64,000 nucleotides of DNA from Fabrea salina (lineage: Eukaryota > Ciliophora > Heterotrichea > Heterotrichida > Fabreidae): positions 1 to 64,000 of the forward strand of contig JALIHJ010000062.1 of the NCBI GenBank assembly GCA_022984795.1. Reading direction: 5' to 3'. How positions within the stretch are numbered: the stretch's first letter is position 1; each line of letters starts with the position of its first letter. A model generated the notes under the pieces. It had not been told where the DNA came from, searched no databases, and saw only the letters and a program-made list of their open reading frames with translations. A program made the translations under genes and the position numbers. This document shows, piece by piece, positions 40,806 through 50,161 of this stretch.

Positions 40806-41972
40806 ATGAATTCTTTACTAGAAAGAATATATGGGCTAACAGGAAAGAAACCTGATTTAGAAGAGGTTATTGACCAAGTGAATCCAGTTTCTTTCCAGAC
40901 AAATGAAACTACTCTAAAAAGTTTCGAGGTCATTGGCGAAAATAAACACTTCAGAAAAGTAGCTGACGTTCAAAAACACCTGGATTTTATCGAAAATCAC
41001 TGCGAAGACATAACAGAGTTCACACTAAGCAACAACGAGTACAGCTCTGAAGCACTAGAAAAACTACTAGAAGCCCTTCAAGAATGCCCCAACGTCAGCA
41101 AAGCCAAAATAACCAATATCATTCCAGTCTGGGACGAGTTTGAGTCCCCCGAACTGATAGAGGTAGTATCCCGAAACCTACTGGAGTTCAGAGAACTAGA
41201 AGAAATAGACCTTTCTCACAACAAACTTCCAGGATCAGCCATCCAGTCACTAGGGTTCCTTTTGCAAAATTCAAGTAACATCAAAGTACTCAGACTGGAC
41301 TCCAACAACTTAGGCACAGATGGAGCAATGATCCTTGGCGAGATAATTGAGCAAGCACCTGGCCTGAAACTCGAACAAATCTCCTTAAGCAAAAACATGC
41401 TTGAAGACCATGGAGCTATTGAACTGGCTCCTAATCTTAGCAGCATTGAAACTCTAAAACAAATTAACCTTTCTGACAACGAAATTCGAACAGAAGGAAT
41501 TGCATTCTTAAGCAGAAACCTTTTGAGAAACGCTGAACTTGAAGTAATTGACTTAAGCGGGAACTACATTTACGAAGAAGAAGCTGTAAGTGGTTTGTGT
41601 CAGGCTTTCTACAGACTTAGCAACATCAAAGTAGTTAACCTCAGTGACTGCTTTATACAGAACCAAGGCTGTGTAGAGATTCTAGAGTCTCTCGAGGATA
41701 AAAGTGACTTAAAGCACTTAAATTTAAGTTACAACGAACTTGATAACTCAGAAGTGCATGAAAGCATTCAAAACTTATTGTCAGCTAAAAGAGAGCTAGT
41801 AAGGTTTACTTAGGTCCTAGAACTCCAAGGCAACAACCTTGAATTTGAAACTTTTCAGCACTTCCAAAGCGAGACCCTTAAAGTAATTACAAAAGGAACT
41901 TCAGAAACCATTTTGGATATTTGGAACGTGGAGTCTGAAGAACGTGAAAGCGGGTTTAGTTTCATTGACTAA
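40806..41972 (+). CDS. RanGAP1/Rna1-like leucine-rich-repeat protein, one 15-nt intron
   Basis: 383 residues after removing the intron at 41799-41813, close to the 386 of fission-yeast Rna1p. About eight RNI-type leucine-rich repeats (L-x-x-I-D-L-S-x-N-x-L...G) run from residue 75 to 345. The order of landmark segments matches RanGAP1: an L-S-N/G-N repeat, a degenerate repeat before PVWDEF, N-L-S-D-C-F-I, and a last L-E-L-Q-G-N-N repeat that is only restored by splicing. RanGAP activates Ran GTP hydrolysis in the cytoplasm. The position where Rna1p has its conserved arginine shows no Arg here, and the long acidic tail is nearly absent. A generic RNI-type LRR protein is the alternative. Confidence 0.65.
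41799..41813 (+). other. 15-nt spliceosomal intron
   Basis: GTAAGGTTTACTTAG, with A at position 10 and TAG at the end. Splicing joins GAG CTA to GTC CTA and rebuilds the final leucine-rich repeat (ELVLELQGNNLE). Without splicing the frame stops at the intron's own TAG. Confidence 0.9.
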
Positions 41973-41979
41973 TGCTAAT

Positions 41980-42528
41980 TTAAAATATTTCGCACTTCTT
42001 TTTAGGTCTTAGCTCAGAAGTAGTTTCTTCTATTACTATTTTAATTGCAGAGTCAAACACCTTTTTCAGACCTTCTTGGGTAAGAGCACTGCAGGTTAAG
42101 TTTTTGCAGGCCTTGATTTCTGTAGTTACTTCTTCAGCCTTTTTAGTTATCTCTTCAGTATTTCCAGCTTCGTCCTTTTGGGTGCCTACTAGTAAAATTG
42201 GCAAGTAGTCCGCAACACTTAAGATTTCTTTGTGCCAAAAGTCTTTAGCACTGGCCAAAGAGTTTGAGTCCAGCATAGAGTAACAAATAATCGCTACGTC
42301 TGCACCCATAATCATAGCTTTTCTGATTGAATCCAGTTCGTGAGTTCCTGATATATCTGTGATTTCTAAGTTCACTCTGCAAAGAGTTGTGTCTACTGAA
42401 GCTTTGTAGTTGTCTAAGAGTGTTGGTTTGTACTGGTTAGGAAACTCATTTTGTGTGTAGGAACGCACCATACAAGTTTTGCCTACTTTTGAATCTCCCA
42501 CAAGTAAGCATGACACTCCTTTATTCAT
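41980..42528 (-). CDS. Atypical Rho-family small GTPase
   Basis: 182 residues from the ATG at 42528; an in-frame ATG at 42564 would add 12 residues and overlap the divergent gene. G1 is GDSKVGKT, switch I is Y-K-P-T-L-L-D-N-Y as in Rho/Rac, G4 is T-Q-K-D, and G5 is CSALTQ, a Rho signature. The C-terminus is a KKKCEIF prenylation box. Switch II reads D-I-S-G-T-H-E instead of D-T-A-G-Q-E, so the glutamine needed for GTP hydrolysis is absent and the protein may be slow or locked. No Rho insert helix is obvious. Likely role: membrane-bound regulator of cytoskeleton or traffic. It converges on the RanGAP-like gene with a 7-bp gap. Confidence 0.85.
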   Translation of the reverse strand: MNKGVSCLLVGDSKVGKTCMVRSYTQNEFPNQYKPTLLDNYKASVDTTLCRVNLEITDISGTHELDSIRKAMIMGADVAIICYSMLDSNSLASAKDFWHKEILSVADYLPILLVGTQKDEAGNTEEITKKAEEVTTEIKACKNLTCSALTQEGLKKVFDSAIKIVIEETTSELRPKKKCEIF

Positions 42529-42529
42529 A

Positions 42530-45500
42530 ATGTTATGGCTTTTGTTAACCTTTTGCGAAGGCATTCAACTAGCTTACGACGAAATAGGCAGGGTGGTGCC
42601 TTCTGGTGAGTTACCAATTTCAAACTCAGTTACTAATGCTGGCGAACCCTCAGACTACACTTTTGGGTTTTACGTAGAAAAGCCAATACAACCAGGCGAG
42701 CTGCTAGTTGTAAAGTTTCCTGAAGAGTTTCCAGATGGGCTAGGGATCACTACTCCTACTTGTTCTCTAGGCCTCTGCACCTTAAACTCTAGAACCTTTC
42801 AAGTAACACTTGACCAAGGGATTTCCCCCAACACTCCTAAGCAAATCACTGTAGGCAGTGTACTTAACCCACCTCAGTCTGGAGGAACAGGCAACTTTGA
42901 AGTAAGTTTCTACCAGTCGCACAACTTGATATGCCAAAACAAAACGTTCGGGGTGCTGGGGATTGCACAGAGCATTCAAGAAATGAAGTCTGGAACAGTG
43001 AGTCTGATTAACGGAGGAAGCTCTTATGCAGGGGACGTAGGCAGTTATGAGTTCGTGTTTAAACTCAACAAAGCACTTGGAGCTTGGAACTGGATAAAGT
43101 TCACTTTTCCAGACTCAGGGTTCCAGATAGCTTCTTACCCCACTTGTGTGTCTTTCAAAGTAGAGTCTTCAATACAGGGATCCTTGTACTGCGTAACCAC
43201 TGGTAGACAAGTTACTTTGTACGGGTTTGACTCTGACCTTCAAGCAGGAGTTAGCTACGGAGTAAGAATTACAGTCAAAAACCCTAGTTACTACGTAAAA
43301 ACAGGGACTTTCAAGATTGAAACTGGCAGAAACAACACCAACACTGTTTATGAACGCAAACAAAACATTGCAGGAGTGACTATTCAGCCTGGCAAAATAA
43401 CAAGTGTTTCACTAAAACCTGAGGATGAAACAATACAGCTGGCAAAGGGAAAAGTAGTTCTTTACAGACTGCAGTTTATGCTCAAAAACGAAGTAGAAAA
43501 AGGAGGCTCAATTGTTATTGAGTTTTCAAATGACTTTAACACGGACGGCTTAAGTGTAAAGGAACTTGAGTACGGACTAGAAGATAGTGAACAAGAAGTT
43601 ACTCTTACTTACAGCTCTAAAAAACTTACAATCTCCAACTTTGCCAAGTACCAAGCAGAACTTATCTCATTGCTGCTCCAAATCAAAAACCCAAGTGACT
43701 CCGGAGACACTGACTCGCTTGTAATTAGGAGCTACAAATCTGATGGAACTCTTATTGATCAAGACCTTACTCAAGCCTACACAACAGTGTCTTCAGTGTC
43801 TTCGCCTTCTCAGGTTTCAGTGTCTTACCCTGGTTCAGACTCCAACAAAGCCACAGGGTCTTCTACTCAGATTCAGTTTGGCATTACTCCCCAAACTGAG
43901 ATTCCTGCAAAGGGGTATATTCAGTTCTCTCTGCCACAAGGTGTTTCTATAGGTACTTCTAACCCCACTTGTAAACTTCAGCCTACAAACATAGCTGAAG
44001 CCTCTGCTCATTCCTGTAGTCACTTAGACGGAAACCTAACGATGCAACTCTTCCAAACAAACGGAAAGTTTCAAGCAACCGTTGAAAGCTTTGTAAAAAT
44101 TACAACAGTAACTGCACCCTCGAAGTCAGGCTACTACATATTTGACTTCAATACTTATAGTGAAAACTGGGACTTGCTAGAGAGCGGAACAGCTACTGCT
44201 GAGTTTTTAGCTTCAAGTCTAACTTCTAATATAGAAGTACTCCACTCAAACGTTGACACAGTAAATGTACTAACAGTGGGAATCACTCCTCAAAAAACGA
44301 TTCCTTCAGGAAAAATTCCTACTTCAAGTACTCAGTTACAGGGATTCATAGAAGTTTTACTACCTACTTCTTCAGGGGGGAATTCTTTGTTCAGGCCAGA
44401 TTTAGGCTTGGGCTTGTCTAGCGGCCAAACAGTTCCTTGCAAAGCAGTTTCAGGAATCACTCAAGTAAAGTGCATTATCCAAGTGCCCACCTCGCCCAAC
44501 CCAGTTAAAATAACTGTTAGTGACTTTGAAGAGGTAACAGCTGGCACTTCACTGGAATTCCAAATTCCTGGCCTAAAGTACGTTCAAACTACCAATGCCC
44601 CTACAGTAACAGTCACTACTTATGAGTATCAGAACCGAAAAAGAAAGGAACTAGAAACTGCTGACTCTTCACTACCCTCAGGAGTTGCTTCTGTGTCTAG
44701 TTCAAGCTCAGGAGTAAGCTTGTCTTTGTCTCCAACTAAGGTTTCCTCTGCTTCTACTTTAAGTTTGTCACCAACTATAACTTCTTTGGGGGTATCTTCT
44801 CCTTACTACATTATGCTGCACATTCACCAATCTCAAGATAACGGCTACTGCAACACCCAGCAAATAACCTGCACTGTTAACTCTTCACCTAAAACTTGCA
44901 CTTGCTACCAAACAGCCGAAGCCATTTTAATACCTTTAAGCAGTAATCCTGGAGCAGGCTCGATCAGTATAATTATAAGTGGACTTGCAAATCCAGACTC
45001 AGTTCCAACCACTTCAAACGACCTTATTATGTATACGATTGCTAATGGCCAAGTAAACCAAGCCTTAACTTTTACAGGAGGCATTCCAGCCATTACTCCT
45101 GGAACCTTATCAAGTGCCTCTATGGAACCCATAGTTGATGGAAAGAACTACGTAAATGTTAGGTACACCGCAAGATTTACTTGCGAACACGAAGTACCTC
45201 AAGGTGGCTCTATTGAAATTGAGTTTCCTGGTGACTACTCTTTATCCTCTAGTAGTCCAGTTCCTAAGTGTTATGCTTACTTAGAACCTGCTAGCTCCAG
45301 TGGAGTGTCCTGCGTAGTCAACTCAAACACCCTGACTGTGTCTAACTTCCAAAAAGTAAACTCTGCAAGCTTAGTTCTGGTAACTGTTGAAGGGGTTAAA
45401 AACCCCAGTGTAGCAACTACTGGAAGCTTTTCAGTAAAAACTAAAAATACTCTAGGAAGAGTTATAGATCAGAACTTAAGTGTAAGTGGATTCGCCACAG

Positions 45501-48397
45501 GTTCAGAGTGGACTCCTTGGGCCAGCAGTGACTTTAGTGTGCAGGTTTTTCCTACCAATTCCAATGCCACTGCAGAGTACCAGTTTACACTTAGAATGGC
45601 TTACGCTGGAGTAGGAACTCAAATAAAAATAACTTCTTCAGACTTAAACCTAGGAAGCTCCCCCAATTGCAGGGTTTTCAACGGAATGAGCACCTTTGAG
45701 TCGTGTAAAGTTTCAGGAAACAGTTTAGTGCTTACAACTAACCAACCTACTCCTAGTTCTGCTTTTACTGTTTCAGTTTTGGACTTGGTTAACTTTAAGG
45801 GGTCAGGAAGCTTTAGCTTGGAATGCACTTATGATGGAGTAGTGGTTACTCAAAGCGAGCCTGTAACCTTTACTACTTCCCAACTAGCTCCTTCTCTTAG
45901 TGTAGAGTCCATTGATTTTTACCCTAAAAACAAAGGAGAAAGGGCTACTTATGTTTTTAAGTTCACTCCTCAGTTTGACATTGAACAGGATGAAGCCATA
46001 AACATAGTGTTTCCTCAAGAATTTGACTCAAAATTAGGGCATGACTTTAAATGCTGGGCTGATAGACTCTATGAAAATCTTTCTTGCAGCAATACTAACT
46101 CCTACATTTTAACTGTTACTGACCACTTAAAGTTCCGTGCTTGTGCAGATTGTAGCATTTCTTTAAGTGTTTATGGAGTAGTTAACCCCAACACTCCAAC
46201 AACAGGTCAGTTTAAGATCGGAGTGATTCAAGGCAACCACTACAAAGAGTACAATGAGTATTCTGGGAAGCTTTCTTTCAAGCCAACTCCTGGTTTGAGT
46301 ACTTTGCACAGTACCTATCCAGAAAGCCAGTACTCTAGAATGGAAACAACTTTTGGTTTTAACGTGACATCTAATTTGCCTAAAAGAAGCCAAGGAGGAG
46401 AAGTTTGGGTAAGGTTCCCAAGTGAGTACCAACTAGAAGGGTCCTCAATTCTCTGCAGGTCTTCAGAAGACCTAGGCTCTTGCAAAGTCCACTACGACAC
46501 TGTAGTTATTGAGTCAGACTTTGAGGAGTACACAGGAAACTTCATGCTTTACTTAGACAATGTTCCAAATCCCTTAGAAAACATTGAAGCCTCTGACATT
46601 GTTGTTGGTGTGTTTGATGGACAAAACTCAGAAATCACACAAAGGTCCTACTCCAATTTGCACCCCAATAGGTTTGTGTTTGAGTACCCGGGTCCGTTAG
46701 TTACTGTCAACGGAAATCAACCCCTCAGTGCCAGAGCTGGAACTTTTTCTGATTTTATTCCAATTACCCTGAGCTACCCCTCAGCTTTAAACCTTACTTT
46801 CATACCGTTTTCAAACTTCTTTACTTTCGATCCTTCCGAAATAATCCTTCAGATAGGAGAAACTGAAACATACTTCAGAGTAGCAGTTAGTTCTAGCATA
46901 CCTGCAGGTTCTTATTTCATTAAGTGGACCACTCAAGGAGAAGTTGACCCAATTTACTACACACCTATTCTTAAGTCAGAACTTTTAGTTGCCAAAGAGC
47001 CACTGCTTGAAGTAAGCATAGAAAAAGTCATTGACATCCCTAGGGGAACCACTTCTATGCCAGTAGTGGTTTCCTTGCCCAACGCTCCTTATGAATCGCT
47101 CCAAATCAACTTGTCAGTCTCTGACTACTACAAAGGTGTTTCTCTTTCAAGCTACCAATTGTCTTTTGAAAACGGAAACTTGCAACAAGAATTCACCATC
47201 AGCGTTCCAGATACCAACGACTTCAGTGTAGGAGGAATTGACTTAAGCCTTTCAGGGGAAAACAGTGAAGTTTACCAGCTCCAAACAAACACCCTTACCT
47301 TTTCTTTGGTTACAGACACGGAAGACCTTACTATTATGTCCCTTGAAGTCTCAGCCCTAGGCAGAACCTCTGCTGAGTTCCAAGTGTCAGCTTCAAAAGT
47401 CTGCAAGTTGTTTTACGCTTGTGCCTTAAAAGGAACTGAGGACCCAACATTTGAAGAAGTTAAACTTAAAGGCCCACCTGCTTACTCCACAACTGAAACT
47501 CAGTACGGAACTCAAAGATTCCTTGAATCTGAGTCAGCAAAAATCACCCTTGGAAACCTTACTGCACAAAATAAGTACACTCTGTTTGTGTACGCAGAAG
47601 ACCTTTTAGGCACAACTTCTGGACCCAAAAAAGTAGAGTTTCAAACAGACGAAAGGTACAGGGCTGCTGAAGTAACTCTAGGCTTCAAGCAAACTTACCT
47701 TAACCAAGCAGAAATAGACCAGGCTAGAGCAGCAATAGCTTTGCAACTGAGTTTGCACGAGTGGCGCGTTATACAGAAAACCGAGAGTTCTAGACGCTTG
47801 TCAAGCTTTGCCCAAGCTAGTTTCTACATAGTGGACTTGCCTACCTCAGACAAGTACCCCAAGCCCATAGACATGGTAGAAATACTTTCAGAAAAGTCTC
47901 AGTACCTAGCAAAGATGCTCAATAACTTCGAAAACTCTGAAGAAATTAAAGGCTCAGAAGTTACTATGGAGCCTTGTGAGTTTTCAGTGTCACCAAACAT
48001 CAACTATACAAGTTACTCGTCTATTACAGTGCAGTCTGAACTCCTTAGAAGTGGATACATCTACTCTGTAGTTGTTCCTAAAGACCAAGACTATGGAGTG
48101 CCCTCTTCTTACCAGATTTACCAAGGAACTGACTCGCAAAACAAACCTTTGCTCAGCAAGTCTAGTCCGGCAAACGCAGGAGTTACTTTAAGTACCACTT
48201 TTAGTCAACTAAACTTTGAAACTGAGTACAACTTGTACTTTACTTGCTCCAACAACTACCCAGTATTTCCAGACTTACTTCCAGACTCCAAAGTAGTTCC
48301 TCTGAACTTTAAAACAAAAAATAATCCACCTCCAACCCCTCTGAACATCAACTCAAGCACTTATCTAGCAGTCACTTTAATAACTCTAATACTCTAA
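42530..48397 (+). CDS. Giant repeat surface protein, probable GPI-anchored or tail-anchored adhesin
   Basis: 1955 residues from the ATG at 42530, chosen because it opens a signal peptide (MLWLLLTFCEG). The body is about 12 repeats of roughly 120 residues, each with a Y-x-F-x-F/I strand, I-P-x-G-G-x-I-x-I-x-F-P, paired Cys, and a closing V-x-N-P-x-x-x-x-x-G-x-F strand. An R-R-L motif lies near 47795, in a block like that of the gene at 3005-9820. The end (N-S-S-T-Y-L-A-V-T-L-I-T-L-I-L) is a short hydrophobic tail after possible small omega residues, which fits a GPI signal. It starts 1 bp from the divergent GTPase and ends 1 bp before a membrane pseudokinase. It is a paralogue of the telomeric giant gene but lacks that gene's multi-pass domain. 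Confidence 0.8.
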   Translation: MLWLLLTFCEGIQLAYDEIGRVVPSGELPISNSVTNAGEPSDYTFGFYVEKPIQPGELLVVKFPEEFPDGLGITTPTCSLGLCTLNSRTFQVTLDQGISPNTPKQITVGSVLNPPQSGGTGNFEVSFYQSHNLICQNKTFGVLGIAQSIQEMKSGTVSLINGGSSYAGDVGSYEFVFKLNKALGAWNWIKFTFPDSGFQIASYPTCVSFKVESSIQGSLYCVTTGRQVTLYGFDSDLQAGVSYGVRITVKNPSYYVKTGTFKIETGRNNTNTVYERKQNIAGVTIQPGKITSVSLKPEDETIQLAKGKVVLYRLQFMLKNEVEKGGSIVIEFSNDFNTDGLSVKELEYGLEDSEQEVTLTYSSKKLTISNFAKYQAELISLLLQIKNPSDSGDTDSLVIRSYKSDGTLIDQDLTQAYTTVSSVSSPSQVSVSYPGSDSNKATGSSTQIQFGITPQTEIPAKGYIQFSLPQGVSIGTSNPTCKLQPTNIAEASAHSCSHLDGNLTMQLFQTNGKFQATVESFVKITTVTAPSKSGYYIFDFNTYSENWDLLESGTATAEFLASSLTSNIEVLHSNVDTVNVLTVGITPQKTIPSGKIPTSSTQLQGFIEVLLPTSSGGNSLFRPDLGLGLSSGQTVPCKAVSGITQVKCIIQVPTSPNPVKITVSDFEEVTAGTSLEFQIPGLKYVQTTNAPTVTVTTYEYQNRKRKELETADSSLPSGVASVSSSSSGVSLSLSPTKVSSASTLSLSPTITSLGVSSPYYIMLHIHQSQDNGYCNTQQITCTVNSSPKTCTCYQTAEAILIPLSSNPGAGSISIIISGLANPDSVPTTSNDLIMYTIANGQVNQALTFTGGIPAITPGTLSSASMEPIVDGKNYVNVRYTARFTCEHEVPQGGSIEIEFPGDYSLSSSSPVPKCYAYLEPASSSGVSCVVNSNTLTVSNFQKVNSASLVLVTVEGVKNPSVATTGSFSVKTKNTLGRVIDQNLSVSGFATGSEWTPWASSDFSVQVFPTNSNATAEYQFTLRMAYAGVGTQIKITSSDLNLGSSPNCRVFNGMSTFESCKVSGNSLVLTTNQPTPSSAFTVSVLDLVNFKGSGSFSLECTYDGVVVTQSEPVTFTTSQLAPSLSVESIDFYPKNKGERATYVFKFTPQFDIEQDEAINIVFPQEFDSKLGHDFKCWADRLYENLSCSNTNSYILTVTDHLKFRACADCSISLSVYGVVNPNTPTTGQFKIGVIQGNHYKEYNEYSGKLSFKPTPGLSTLHSTYPESQYSRMETTFGFNVTSNLPKRSQGGEVWVRFPSEYQLEGSSILCRSSEDLGSCKVHYDTVVIESDFEEYTGNFMLYLDNVPNPLENIEASDIVVGVFDGQNSEITQRSYSNLHPNRFVFEYPGPLVTVNGNQPLSARAGTFSDFIPITLSYPSALNLTFIPFSNFFTFDPSEIILQIGETETYFRVAVSSSIPAGSYFIKWTTQGEVDPIYYTPILKSELLVAKEPLLEVSIEKVIDIPRGTTSMPVVVSLPNAPYESLQINLSVSDYYKGVSLSSYQLSFENGNLQQEFTISVPDTNDFSVGGIDLSLSGENSEVYQLQTNTLTFSLVTDTEDLTIMSLEVSALGRTSAEFQVSASKVCKLFYACALKGTEDPTFEEVKLKGPPAYSTTETQYGTQRFLESESAKITLGNLTAQNKYTLFVYAEDLLGTTSGPKKVEFQTDERYRAAEVTLGFKQTYLNQAEIDQARAAIALQLSLHEWRVIQKTESSRRLSSFAQASFYIVDLPTSDKYPKPIDMVEILSEKSQYLAKMLNNFENSEEIKGSEVTMEPCEFSVSPNINYTSYSSITVQSELLRSGYIYSVVVPKDQDYGVPSSYQIYQGTDSQNKPLLSKSSPANAGVTLSTTFSQLNFETEYNLYFTCSNNYPVFPDLLPDSKVVPLNFKTKNNPPPTPLNINSSTYLAVTLITLIL

Positions 48398-48398
48398 A

Positions 48399-50156
48399 AT
48401 GGACGAAGACACTTACTTCCTAATAATATTTGGCCTTACTCTACTGTACAGTCTGTGCTTCGGAATGTGTGCAATGAGGACTCGGAAGCTGCACAAGTTT
48501 TCAGACGACTGGAAGTACACAAAGATATTTTACGTGACTGTTTCAATGCAGGCCTTTTTGCGCTTTGCAACATTTTCTATACTGGTTTGGGCAGTTCCCA
48601 AAGACAAGATAGGCGATGAGTTCATGGTGATGTTTATGTCAATACCTGACGTGTTTTTCTTAGTGAGTTATGTGCTTCTGGTGCTTCAGATGGTAAGTGT
48701 GTTTTACTACACCCACATGGAAAACGACCTGCAGATGTCTTTGCTTGCGCACTTCACAAGGCCCAAACACGAAAAAGCAAGCAAACGTTTAATCTTTCTG
48801 ATGTTTTTGTGGTTGGTTGTGCAGGGAGGAGTGTATGCCTTAATGTTCCTTTCCATAATGAAGGAGTTCTACTTAGAACTAGAAGTGACTCTTGTAAACT
48901 TATTAAGTGCTACTGTTGTGATGCTGTTTGTGCTGTACTTGCATATCAGTTATGCTGGAACTCCTTTTAAAAGCACCATTGCTAAGTCCAAGTTGATTAA
49001 AACAACGCGTGTCACTATACAGTGGACTATAGGACGCTACATCAAAGGAATCCTTAGTCTTTACCAGCTTTTAAGGTCTGATTCAATTGTTTCAAGTATG
49101 TACGAAATCCACAAGTCGTCTCTTTTTGAAGCCTTAGTCACAGCAGCTATTCTTGTAATCTCAGAAATAGTTTGCTATATTGTGGTTTTTGACTACTCCT
49201 TTATGGGGATTTTTCTGTTTTCAGAGGACGAAACTGCTCAGTTAGTAGAATCGCTCCAAGAAAGTGCAGCTACTCTTGAAAACGAAGTAGGTAGCAACCA
49301 AGTTGAAGAAATTTCTTTGCAGCAAACAAACTTCAGTGACTCCTCTCCTATAATTGACTCCCAAGAAATAACTCCGAGTTCTTTAATTTCCAAGCGAAAA
49401 GACGGCTTAGGCGAGATCTACAAAGCCCAGTGCAGAAACAACATTGTAGCTTACAGAGTTATTAACTTCCCCAGAATGAGTGGTTATGTACTTGAAGAGT
49501 TCGAAGCTGAAATCTATGCTTTGAAGCAGTTCCAAAGTAACTACTTAGTGCCTTTTTACAAAGTTAGTTTGGGACTCCCAACTATCGGAATAGTTATGAA
49601 CTACTTGCCTGAAGGTTCGCTTTACCGTGCACTCCACGAAGCAGAGTCAAGCTTGTCTAACGAAGAAAAAGTTAAAATCATCACAGAAATAGCTTTTGGT
49701 TTACGCGACCTGCACTCCAAAAACAGAGTTCACGGACACTTAAACTCCCACAACGTCTTAATGGACTCAGGCAGTCCTAAAATAGCAGACTTAGGCTTAG
49801 CCAAGATAAAGAAGTACGCAGGAGTAGTTTTGGGTTACTGCAACAAGTCTGCGTGGAGCAGTCCAGAAATCCTTAGAGAAGCCTGCAGAACAGTAGTTAA
49901 ACCACAACCTTCAGACGACATTTACAGCTTTGGAGTGGTTGCCTGGGAAGTCGTTACTGGGTTAGTTCCTTACAATGACTCTAGTCTTTCAAGCCTCCAA
50001 CAAAAAGTAGGCCACGAAGGAATGACTTTGGACGTTCCCGAGTACGTTCCTAGTTCGATCTCTAAACTCTTAAAGGCGTGCTGGCACATAGAAGCTTCCA
50101 AAAGACCAGACATCAAGCAAGTGTGCTCAATGCTAGACGGAGTTAAGTGGAGGTAA
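48399..50156 (+). CDS. Multi-pass membrane TKL-type pseudokinase
   Basis: 585 residues. About seven hydrophobic segments (residues 5-285) form a 7TM-like unit, and a cytoplasmic kinase-like domain spans about 330-583. It keeps overall TKL features: a glycine-loop remnant (D-G-L-G-E-I-Y-K-A), M-N-Y-L-P-E-G-S-L-Y, A-D-L-G-L-A-K, W-S-S-P-E-I-L, D-I-Y-S-F-G-V-V-A-W-E-V and R-P-D. The catalytic core is altered: the VAIK lysine is Arg (V-A-Y-R-V-I), the HRD loop reads H-G-H-L-N-S-H-N with His for the catalytic Asp, and DFG is DLG. It is therefore probably catalytically dead and may signal as a scaffold. It starts 1 bp after the giant surface protein's stop, so a functional pair is an attractive inference. 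It ends 5 bp from the convergent LMBD2 gene. Confidence 0.8.
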   Translation: MDEDTYFLIIFGLTLLYSLCFGMCAMRTRKLHKFSDDWKYTKIFYVTVSMQAFLRFATFSILVWAVPKDKIGDEFMVMFMSIPDVFFLVSYVLLVLQMVSVFYYTHMENDLQMSLLAHFTRPKHEKASKRLIFLMFLWLVVQGGVYALMFLSIMKEFYLELEVTLVNLLSATVVMLFVLYLHISYAGTPFKSTIAKSKLIKTTRVTIQWTIGRYIKGILSLYQLLRSDSIVSSMYEIHKSSLFEALVTAAILVISEIVCYIVVFDYSFMGIFLFSEDETAQLVESLQESAATLENEVGSNQVEEISLQQTNFSDSSPIIDSQEITPSSLISKRKDGLGEIYKAQCRNNIVAYRVINFPRMSGYVLEEFEAEIYALKQFQSNYLVPFYKVSLGLPTIGIVMNYLPEGSLYRALHEAESSLSNEEKVKIITEIAFGLRDLHSKNRVHGHLNSHNVLMDSGSPKIADLGLAKIKKYAGVVLGYCNKSAWSSPEILREACRTVVKPQPSDDIYSFGVVAWEVVTGLVPYNDSSLSSLQQKVGHEGMTLDVPEYVPSSISKLLKACWHIEASKRPDIKQVCSMLDGVKWR

Positions 50157-50161
50157 CTGCA

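Noticed and set aside
42479-42529. Longer N-terminus for the giant protein, starting at TTG 42479
   Set aside because: It begins at a non-ATG codon inside the opposite GTPase gene. The ATG at 42530 gives a proper signal peptide.
48380-48402. One fused gene across the adhesin and the pseudokinase
   Set aside because: A TAA separates them, the frames differ by one, no tiny intron spans the junction, and the adhesin ends in its own hydrophobic tail.
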